A DNA stretch of 64,000 nt from Sphaerisporangium rubeum (GTDB lineage: Bacteria > Actinomycetota > Actinomycetes > Streptosporangiales > Streptosporangiaceae). The translations under genes were made by a program, and so were the position numbers. Below, piece after piece: positions 58,295-64,000 of the stretch (the stretch's first letter is position 1; every line of letters begins with the position of its first letter). A model generated the notes under the pieces. It did not search any database. It was not told the DNA's origin and worked only from the letters and a program-made list of their open reading frames with translations. The stretch lies in assembly GCF_014207705.1 (NCBI RefSeq), contig NZ_JACHIU010000001.1, positions 6,564,501 to 6,628,500 of the forward strand. Direction: 5' to 3'.

Positions 58295-59236
58295 CTACGC
58301 GGGACGCTTCACCGCCAGCGCGTCATCGGAACGAGGCGTCATCGCCGCCTCCCTGATCAGGTGGCGCATGTGGCGCGCGACCACCTCGGGGTACTCCATC
58401 TGGGCCACGTGACCGGCGTGGGGCAGCAGCACGAGCCGCACGTCGGGGAAGGTGCGGCCGGCGCGCGCGGCCATGCGCGGGTCGACCAGGCGATCATGGC
58501 GGCCGTGGATCACGAGGGTGGGGGACGTGACACGGGCCGCGAGGCGCCACAGGTTCTCGTCGCCGCGGCGGAAGTACTCGTTGACCAAGGCACGCGCCGA
58601 GCTCAGCAGCGCCGGAGCCGCGTACGGCAGCGCGTCGCGGCGGCGCAGCTCCATCACGGCGTCCTCCAGCCGCAACGGGTGCACGCGGCCGGAGTCGGCG
58701 TAGCACATGGCCATGGTGGCGCGGATACGCCGCTCGGGAGGCAGGTGGGCCAGCCGGCCGATGGCCCACTCGCCGAGGCGTGGCGTCGCCGAGACCGCGA
58801 CGCGCGCGGGGCCGTACCGGGGGAACAGGTCGGGAAGGGCCGGCGAGACGAGGGTGAGGGTGCGGACGAGGTCGGGCCGGGTGGCGGCGACACGGACGGA
58901 GACGGCGCCGCCGAGGGAGTTGCCGACCAGGTGGACCGGGCCGCCGACGTGCTCGATCAGCTTGGTGACCGCGGCCGCGTGCGCGCCGAGGGAGTAGTCG
59001 TCGCCGGACGGGGCCGGTGAGTAGCCGGCGCCGGGGAGGTCGACGGCGTAGCCGAGTACGTCCGGCCGCAGCTCGGCCATCAGGTCGGTCCAGTTGGTGG
59101 CGGAGCCCGCGAGGCCGTGGACGTAGACGGCCTTCTCCCGCGGCCCGCCGGGGCCGGGCTGCGTGGCCCTGACATGCAACGTGTGCCCGTCCAGCTCGAC
59201 GAACTCCCCCGGCCAGTGCGGTATCGGCTCTTCCAC
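58295..59236 (-). CDS. Alpha/beta hydrolase (LipV-like context)
   Basis: The 313-residue protein has VYVHGLAGSATNWTDL (oxyanion loop), HLVGNSLGGAVSVRVA (nucleophile Ser), VIHGRHDRLVDPRMA (Asp) and LLPHAGHVAQMEYPE (His), a complete catalytic triad. It is cytoplasmic, without a signal peptide. An alpha/beta hydrolase near moeZ, adnAB and a TetR gene is also seen in mycobacteria. The GTG at 59236 follows AAGGGG. The substrate is unknown. Confidence 0.88.
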   Translation of the reverse strand: MEEPIPHWPGEFVELDGHTLHVRATQPGPGGPREKAVYVHGLAGSATNWTDLMAELRPDVLGYAVDLPGAGYSPAPSGDDYSLGAHAAAVTKLIEHVGGPVHLVGNSLGGAVSVRVAATRPDLVRTLTLVSPALPDLFPRYGPARVAVSATPRLGEWAIGRLAHLPPERRIRATMAMCYADSGRVHPLRLEDAVMELRRRDALPYAAPALLSSARALVNEYFRRGDENLWRLAARVTSPTLVIHGRHDRLVDPRMAARAGRTFPDVRLVLLPHAGHVAQMEYPEVVARHMRHLIREAAMTPRSDDALAVKRPA

Positions 59237-59560
59237 GGTCGCACCCCTTCCGTTAACCGTCCGTTCCGACGATAACCCCCAGGTGTACGGCCGTCCGAAC
59301 CACGCCGGGCCGGGGCAGGGGGTGTGTTGGGGTACACAGAGCGGGAGAGGTGCACAAATCGGACAAATTAGGAAATGTCGAACTGAAAGGCATAAGGAGA
59401 GGTTAAGGAGCCCCCAAAAGGGAGTGATCCTCGTTTGTCGTATGGGTCGCCCGGATAACTAGACAAGTGGGAACGCTCTTACCGAGCATTCCAGGCATTT
59501 ATCAGCTGTATCGGTAAATGTCATCCGCTGGGCAACCCGATGCGTCAAGGGGGAAACGCA
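59237..59560. other. Leader and promoter region of the Gly/His-rich protein gene
   Basis: This is an unusually AT-rich 320-base stretch. Imperfect inverted repeats lie at about 59469-59492 (GGAACGCTC with GAGCATTCC) and about 59493-59521 (GCATTTA with TAAATGT), directly before the coding region. Structured leader RNA is possible. No coding sequence is seen. Confidence 0.45.
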
Positions 59561-60088
59561 ATGCCCGAGGTCAAGAAATACGCCGCAATGATGACCGTCA
59601 CCGCGGCACTCACCGTCGGCCTCGCCGGCCTGGGGGCCACCACCGCCACCAGCGCCAGCGCTTCCACGGCCGTCACCACCAACTTCGGCTGGGGCGACGA
59701 CTTCGGCGGTCTCGGTGGCTTCGACGGCGGTCTCGGCGGCGGCGGCTACGGCGGCGGCCATTGCCAGAACTACGGCGGCGGCGGCTACGGCGGCCACCAC
59801 GGCGGCCATGGCGGCTACGGCTGGGACGGCGACGACGACGGCGACGGCGACTGGGGCGGCAAGGGCTTCAGGAAGCACCGCAGGCACCACCACCGTCACG
59901 GCGGCCACCACCGCAACTGCTTCTTCAAGATCGTCGAGGCGCGGTTCTTCCGCGCCATCATCGGCCACCACAACCACGGTGGCGGCGGCCGGGACTACTA
60001 CCGCAACGACAAGAGGTTCATCCCGTTCATGCACCACCACCACCACAACAAGAAGCACCACGGGGGCGAGCACGAGCACGGCCGCTGA
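59561..60088 (+). CDS. Secreted Gly/His-rich protein, possible metal binder
   Basis: The 175-residue product has a signal peptide (TVTAALTVGLAGLGATTATS) followed by Gly-rich GGFDGGLGGGGYGGG, an acidic WDGDDDGDGDW, and His clusters HHHRHGGHHRN and MHHHHHNKKHHGGEHEHG. A short non-repetitive core, CFFKIVEARFFRAIIGHH, sits between them. His/Asp richness suggests binding of Zn, Ni or Cu outside the cell, which is inference. GGGGGA stands 6 bases before the ATG. A terminator follows. Confidence 0.78.
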   Translation: MPEVKKYAAMMTVTAALTVGLAGLGATTATSASASTAVTTNFGWGDDFGGLGGFDGGLGGGGYGGGHCQNYGGGGYGGHHGGHGGYGWDGDDDGDGDWGGKGFRKHRRHHHRHGGHHRNCFFKIVEARFFRAIIGHHNHGGGGRDYYRNDKRFIPFMHHHHHNKKHHGGEHEHGR

Positions 60089-60164
60089 TCCCGTACCGCG
60101 GGACGGCCGCTCACAGCCGACGCCGGCCCGGTGACACCGGCCGTCCCGCGACGTGATCACAACC

Positions 60165-60195
60165 GGACCCCGGAGCGCGTACCGCTCCGGGGTCC
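60165..60195 (+). terminator. Terminator of the Gly/His-rich protein gene
   Basis: GGACCCCGGAGCG pairs perfectly with CGCTCCGGGGTCC around a 5-base loop, followed by TTCCC. Confidence 0.78.
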
Positions 60196-60234
60196 TTCCC
60201 CGGTCGCCGGGAAAGCCATCCGGTACATATCCGA

Positions 60235-60331
60235 CCGGTTTTCCCGGCCGCCGGTTTCCCGGCCGCCGGTTTCCCGGCGAACGGATTACCGGCGAACGGA
60301 TTACCGACGGCCGGATTACCCCGGCGAACGG
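60235..60331. repeat. 15-base tandem repeat, about six copies
   Basis: Units such as CCGGTTTCCCGGCCG and GAACGGATTACCGGC alternate with a 15-base period; one spacer is two bases longer. It lies between the terminator and the ku stop. Read on the plus strand it would encode FPGRR/ITGER repeats, but there is no convincing start. Confidence 0.8.
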
Positions 60332-60334
60332 CGC

Positions 60335-61204
60335 TTATGCCGTTTTCCGGGTGCGCCGCTTCTTTTCCGGCTTCTCGTCTTTCTCCGCTTTCCCGGCGGC
60401 GGCCTGTCCGGCGGCCGGCTTCGCACCCTCGCGTTCCTTCTTGGCCGCCTCGACGCTGGCGCGCAGCGCCGCCATCAGATCGACGGCCGGCTTGGCCTCC
60501 TCAGGAGCCTCGGGCCGCACGACCTCCTTGCCGGCCACCTTGGCCTCGATGACCTGCTGGAGCGCCTCACGGTAGGCGTCGTGGTAGTCCGCCGGGTCGA
60601 ACTCCCCCGCCATGGTCTGGATCAGCGACTCGGCCATCTTCAGCTCCTGGGGACGCACCTCGACGTCCTCGTCGGTGAAGTCGAACCCCGGGACGCGCAC
60701 CTCGTCCGGCCACAACATGGTCTCCAGGACGAACACGCCGTCGCGGATGCGCAGCGCGGCCAGCGACTCGCGCTGCCGCATGGCGATCTTCACGATGGCC
60801 ACCTGGCCGGTCCGCTCAAGCGCGTCGCGCAGCAGGATGTACGGCTTGACGCCGTTGGTCTCCGGCTCCAGGTAGTAGGACTTGTTGAACAGGATGGGGT
60901 CCAGTTGCTCGGCCGGGGTGAACTGCAGCACGTCGATGCGGCGTGAGGTGGTGAGCGGCAGGTCGGCGAAGTCCTCGTCGGTGAGCACCACGATCTCGCC
61001 GCCGGGCAGCTCGTAGCCCTTGGCGATGTCGGCGTACGGCACCTCCTCGCCGTCCACGGAGCACACACGCTTGTACTTGATGCGGCCGCCGTCCTCCCTG
61101 TGCACCTGGTGGAAGGAGATGTCCTTCTGCTCGGTGGCCGAGTAGAGCTTCACCGGGATCGTGACCAGCCCGAACGAGATGGCGCCTTTCCAGATGCTGC
61201 GCAT
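60335..61204 (-). CDS. ku: Non-homologous end-joining protein Ku
   Basis: The 289-residue protein begins MRSIWKGAISFGLVTIPVKL, the hallmark of bacterial Ku. It contains the bridge region MWPDEVRVPGFDF and a Lys/Arg-rich tail (EKDEKPEKKRRTRKTA) that binds DNA ends. It forms a dimer ring on double-strand ends and recruits LigD. GAGGAGAGG precedes the ATG. It is divergent from the LigD polymerase gene, with an SOS-type box between. Confidence 0.96.
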   Translation of the reverse strand: MRSIWKGAISFGLVTIPVKLYSATEQKDISFHQVHREDGGRIKYKRVCSVDGEEVPYADIAKGYELPGGEIVVLTDEDFADLPLTTSRRIDVLQFTPAEQLDPILFNKSYYLEPETNGVKPYILLRDALERTGQVAIVKIAMRQRESLAALRIRDGVFVLETMLWPDEVRVPGFDFTDEDVEVRPQELKMAESLIQTMAGEFDPADYHDAYREALQQVIEAKVAGKEVVRPEAPEEAKPAVDLMAALRASVEAAKKEREGAKPAAGQAAAGKAEKDEKPEKKRRTRKTA

Positions 61205-61231
61205 GGCCTCTCCTCACCTCAAGCACCACTA

Positions 61232-61247
61232 TCGAACACATGTTCGG
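61232..61247. promoter_or_regulatory. SOS box (LexA site) between ku and ligD
   Basis: TCGAACACATGTTCGG matches the actinobacterial/Gram-positive SOS box CGAACrnryGTTCG fully in its core, with one mismatch in the outer palindrome. It lies 28 bases upstream of the ku start, in position to repress it. Confidence 0.75.
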
Positions 61248-61267
61248 TAGCGACAAGGGCGCAATGC

Positions 61268-61289
61268 GGTATCTGAATGGGCAGATACC
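61268..61289. promoter_or_regulatory. Perfect inverted repeat in the ku-ligD intergenic region
   Basis: GGTATCTG and CAGATACC are perfect 8-base arms around AATGGG. It is separate from the SOS box and could be an operator for a second regulator of ku or ligD. The regulator is unknown. Confidence 0.5.
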
Positions 61290-61377
61290 CATTGTTGATT
61301 GCCGTATCCGGTCATGGCCCCGCCGCGTGCCGTGCATAGGGGTGACCGGCGGCGGACACAGCGGGGAAGGGAGGCAG

Positions 61378-62295
61378 GTGGCCGACAGACACCGGGTGCG
61401 GATCGGGGACCGCGAGCTGACGCTGACCAACCTCGGCAAGGTGCTGTACCCGGGGCACGGGTTCGCCAAGGCCGAGGTCATCGACTACTACAGCCGCGTC
61501 GCGCCGGTGATGCTGCCGCACCTGCGCGGCCGTCCCCTCACCGTCAAGCGCTACCCCGAGGGGGTCGGCGCGCCGTTCTTCTTCGAGAAGAACCGTCCCG
61601 CGCACACCCCCGCCTGGGTGCGCACCGTGCGGCTGCCGGCGCCTGGCAGCACCAAGAACCGCGACACCATCGACTTCGCCGTCGTGGACGACCTTCCCTC
61701 CCTGGTGTACTTCGCGGGCCTCGCCGCGCTGGAGTTCCACACCCCGATGTGGCGGGTGGACGCCGCCGGCCGGCCGCTCCCCCCGGACCTCATGGTGTTC
61801 GACCTGGACCCCGGCCCTCCCGCCACCGTCACCGAATGCTGCCGGGTGGCCATCCACCTGCGCGAGGTGCTGGCCGAGCACGGGCTGACGGGCTTCCCCA
61901 AGACCAGCGGCAACAAAGGCATGCAGGTGTATGTGCCGTGGGAGGGCCGCGCGGAGGACACCTCCGAGGTGGCGCGCGCGGTCGCCGAACTGCTGGCCGG
62001 CATGCGGCCCGGCCAGATCGTGAGCAAGATGGCCAAAAGGCTGCGGCCCGGCAAGGTGTTCATCGACTGGAGCCAGAACAACCCGGCCAAGACCACCGTC
62101 ACGCCGTACTCCCTGCGCGCCAACCCGGACCCCACGGTCTCCACACCGATCACATGGGCCGAGGTCGAGGCGTGCGAGGATCCGCGCGAGCTGGTCTTCA
62201 CCCCTGATGACGTGCTGCGACGCGTCACCGAGCACGGCGATCTCATGGCGTCGTCCGCGACGCCGCGACCGAGCGGCGGCGCGCAGGGGCCTTAG
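61378..62295 (+). CDS. ligD: LigD polymerase/primase domain protein (stand-alone)
   Basis: The 305-residue protein is a complete archaeo-eukaryotic primase-type LigD polymerase. It shows LTNLGKVLYPGHGFAKAEVI, the catalytic LMVFDLDPGPPATV, FPKTSGNKGMQVYVPW and VFIDWSQNNPAKTTVTPYSL. It fills or extends broken ends with ribonucleotides during end joining. Neither the ATP-dependent ligase nor the phosphoesterase domain is fused, so a ligase must come from elsewhere. The GTG at 61378 follows GGGAGG by 3 bases. Confidence 0.92.
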   Translation: MADRHRVRIGDRELTLTNLGKVLYPGHGFAKAEVIDYYSRVAPVMLPHLRGRPLTVKRYPEGVGAPFFFEKNRPAHTPAWVRTVRLPAPGSTKNRDTIDFAVVDDLPSLVYFAGLAALEFHTPMWRVDAAGRPLPPDLMVFDLDPGPPATVTECCRVAIHLREVLAEHGLTGFPKTSGNKGMQVYVPWEGRAEDTSEVARAVAELLAGMRPGQIVSKMAKRLRPGKVFIDWSQNNPAKTTVTPYSLRANPDPTVSTPITWAEVEACEDPRELVFTPDDVLRRVTEHGDLMASSATPRPSGGAQGP

Positions 62296-62360
62296 GCTTG
62301 ACCCGACGGGGTATGGGAGGCGGCGAGCACAACGCTCGCCATCGACGGAGGGGACGCACC

Positions 62361-62594
62361 ATGTCGGAGATGGATGTGACCGGCGACGGCCGGCCGGTGG
62401 ACGCGCTCGACCCGCTGGACGACATCGCCGACGAGCTGGAGACCGAGGTGCCGGAGGCCGACGCCGTCGAGCAGCACCGCGGCATCCGCGCCGACCAGCG
62501 GGAATGGCCTCTGGAGATCCGTTACGACGTGGATCCGGCCGACGCCGTCGACCAGGAACGCGAGGTGGATCTCGGCGACGACGACTATCGCTGA
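62361..62594 (+). CDS. Small acidic protein, unknown
   Basis: The 77-residue product is about 40 percent Asp and Glu (VDALDPLDDIADELETEVPE) and ends REVDLGDDDYR. It resembles the short acidic DUF5709-type proteins of actinobacteria, but the match is not certain. The ATG at 62361 follows GGAGGGG. Confidence 0.7.
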   Translation: MSEMDVTGDGRPVDALDPLDDIADELETEVPEADAVEQHRGIRADQREWPLEIRYDVDPADAVDQEREVDLGDDDYR

Positions 62595-62747
62595 GCAGGT
62601 TACCGGTGCGTAGGATGTATACCCCAGGTCCGGGGAGCCGAGGGGCCCCGAGCCCGGCCGGCACAGGACCGGCGGCGTGCCGACCGGCATGAGACGCCGG
62701 AGCGCCGGCCGAGGGCCGAGCGCGTGAACCGTCCCAAGGAGAATCCC

Positions 62748-63368
62748 GTGACCGCTTCCCCGGACGCCAAGCCCCGGGGCACCCGGCTGCCCCGGATGGC
62801 CCGTCGCCGACAGTTGCTCAACGCGGCACAAGAGGTCTTCGTGGAGAACGGCTACCACGCGGCCGCCATGGACGAGATCGCCGAACGGGCCGGTGTCAGC
62901 AAGCCCGTGCTGTACCAGCACTTCCCCGGCAAGCTGGAGCTGTACATCGCGCTGCTCGACCTGCACGTCGAGGACATGACCACGCGCTGCCGCGAGGCCC
63001 TGGCCTCCACGACCGACAACAAGCAGCGCGTGCAGGCCGCCATCGGCGCGTTCTTCGACTTCGTGTCCAGCCAGGGTGAGGCGTTCCGCCTGGTCTTCGA
63101 GTCCGACCTGCGCAACGTCGCGCCGGTCCGCCAGCGGGTGGAGCGCTCGCTGCGCGAGTGCGCCGAGATGATCAGTCAGGTCATCCAGGAGGACACCGGC
63201 TGCTCCAGCGACGAGGCGCACCTGCTCGGCGTCGGCCTGGTCGGCATGGCCGAGGTCAGCGCGCGCTACTGGCTGTCGCAGCACGGCACCATCCCGAAGG
63301 ACACGGCGACACAGCTCATGGCCCGCCTGGCCTGGCGAGGCATCGGCGGGTTCCCGCGCACCACCTGA
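62748..63368 (+). CDS. TetR-family transcriptional regulator
   Basis: The 206-residue protein has an N-terminal TetR helix-turn-helix (RRQLLNAAQEVFVENGYHAA, MDEIAERAGVSKPVLYQHFP) and a helical ligand domain. The GTG at 62748 is 7 bases after AAGGAG. With the DUF3107 gene that follows it matches the conserved Rv3208-Rv3208A pair of mycobacteria. Target genes are unknown. Confidence 0.92.
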   Translation: MTASPDAKPRGTRLPRMARRRQLLNAAQEVFVENGYHAAAMDEIAERAGVSKPVLYQHFPGKLELYIALLDLHVEDMTTRCREALASTTDNKQRVQAAIGAFFDFVSSQGEAFRLVFESDLRNVAPVRQRVERSLRECAEMISQVIQEDTGCSSDEAHLLGVGLVGMAEVSARYWLSQHGTIPKDTATQLMARLAWRGIGGFPRTT

Positions 63369-63469
63369 GCATCCCTTTGTTCGCTTGACGCGATCAGAGC
63401 AGGCGGCACGGCCTCGTGGGGGACACGATGGGATCGACACACATCGTCGAGGCCGTGAAAGGACCCCGG

Positions 63470-63700
63470 ATGGAAGTCAAGATCGCTGTACGTTCCGTGC
63501 TGCGCGAGCTCGTCGTCGAAGTCGATCTCACCGCCGAGGAGGTCGAGCAGGAGCTGCGCAACTCCCTCGCCGCCGACCGCGGGGTCTTCACCCTCACCGA
63601 CGTCAAGGGCCGCCGGGTGGTCGTGCCGGTGACGTCACTCGGCTTCGTCGAGATCGGCGAGGACGAGAGCCGCGTCGTGGGCTTCGGCGGCACCCTCTGA
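63470..63700 (+). CDS. DUF3107 family protein
   Basis: The 76-residue protein reads MEVKIAVRSVLRELVVEVDL at the start and GRRVVVPVTSLGFVEIGEDE near the end, matching actinobacterial DUF3107 (Rv3208A/TB9.4 type). The function is unknown. The ATG at 63470 follows AAAGGA. It lies about 100 bases after the TetR gene. Confidence 0.9.
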   Translation: MEVKIAVRSVLRELVVEVDLTAEEVEQELRNSLAADRGVFTLTDVKGRRVVVPVTSLGFVEIGEDESRVVGFGGTL

Positions 63701-64000
63701 CGCGGGGCTAAAGACCCGGACAGGCGTCCCGCTCTCCCAGGGAGCAGCCGCGCGGCCGCCGGGCTCCGCGCGCGCCGTCCCGCTTGCGTGCGGCGGCGGG
63801 ACAGTCGGCGCACTCCCTGCGGAGCACGGGCCGAGAGGTCCAGCGATAAGGTGCGCATCTCGTCATGGAACTGCCGTAGCGGCGCGAGGCCCTCATGCTC
63901 CGACGCTACAACCGCCGGAGGCGTTCGCGCCGCACGATCAGCGAGCCGATCGCCGCGAACACCGGAAATCTCGTCCCGCTCTACGGGCCCGGGACGAGAC
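63701..64000. other. Right-edge region without a secure gene
   Basis: A minus-strand frame at 63708-63896 (62 codons) has a cysteine pattern CADC, C, C in its last third (VLRRECADCP, GCSLGERDACPGL) and could be a small zinc protein. It has no clear ribosome site. A plus-strand frame opens at 63896 and runs off the edge but is Arg-rich and doubtful. Confidence 0.35.
63969..63999 (-). terminator. Hairpin at the right edge
   Basis: TCTCGTCCCG pairs perfectly with CGGGACGAGA. On the minus strand it is followed by TTTCC, so it may terminate a minus-strand gene beyond the window. Confidence 0.55.

Noticed and set aside
59460-59560. ydaO-type c-di-AMP riboswitch before the Gly/His-rich secreted protein.
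   Set aside because: Position and downstream gene type fit actinobacterial examples, but I could not align the conserved core by eye. A covariance-model search would decide.
63708-63896. Small cysteine-rich minus-strand gene.
   Set aside because: The cysteine spacing is suggestive, but there is no ribosome site, mixed codon bias and no recognised family. It is kept only as a note in the edge region.
1-64000. CRISPR array or phage-defence cluster.
   Set aside because: The only tandem repeats (37, 15 and 33 bases) are directly adjacent or lack spacers of even length, and no cas-type gene is present.

Overview
The window is very GC-rich DNA with GTG and TTG starts, tight 4- and 7-base gene overlaps, a WhiB7 regulator, mycosin-type proteases, AdnAB and UvrD2 helicases and a Ku/LigD repair pair. 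Together these point to a filamentous or sporulating actinomycete. A Streptosporangiales-like genus fits the gene content, but this is inference, not proof. Most of the window is ordinary chromosome. One decayed mobile island and one siderophore cluster are accessory.

Layout. 1-5 kb: a truncated DNA polymerase I-like gene, a UbiA-family prenyltransferase, a LysR/MFS divergent pair and a methyltransferase. 5-9.3 kb: a small secreted protein under 17-base direct repeats, a DUF2975/Cro-type regulator operon with two tandem operator palindromes, a GH43-like secreted protein whose signal sequence is cut by a TGA, a frameshifted tyrosine integrase remnant, and an initiator tRNA-fMet. 9.4-20.8 kb: housekeeping genes (UPF0182 membrane protein, YlbL protease, MoaE, epimerase, DUF2342, Nudix, VanJ-like phosphatase, DUF2064, YgjP peptidase, ThiF-like enzyme). 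21-29 kb: an ABC1 kinase, then whiB7 with a long attenuator-type leader, TesB, UvrD2, an esterase, a mycoredoxin and NudC.

29.3-34.8 kb holds a four-gene operon behind an iron box: ATP-grasp ligase, two IucA/IucC synthetases and a PLP decarboxylase, all overlapping by 4 bases. This is the enzyme set of vibrioferrin biosynthesis (PvsA, PvsB, PvsD, PvsE) without the exporter PvsC. 34.8-38.7 kb: an FSP1-like oxidoreductase and a hemerythrin facing a MarR regulator, then a sigma factor with its YCII partner. 39-52.4 kb: a membrane sulfatase-fold protein, the AdnAB recombination nuclease, an EamA transporter, a teichoic-acid-type polymerase and an alkyltransferase-like protein.

52.6-56.8 kb: a tandem duplication of a two-gene module (small membrane protein plus mycosin), with no ESX genes nearby. 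57-63.7 kb: MoeZ, an alpha/beta hydrolase, a secreted Gly/His-rich protein, divergent Ku and stand-alone LigD polymerase genes with a LexA-type SOS box between them, a TetR regulator and a DUF3107 protein. The adnAB, hydrolase, moeZ, TetR and DUF3107 set resembles the conserved mycobacterial Rv3201c-Rv3208A neighbourhood.

The items most worth following are the vibrioferrin-like operon, the whiB7 leader, the duplicated mycosin module, the SOS box between ku and ligD, and the tRNA-linked relic island.
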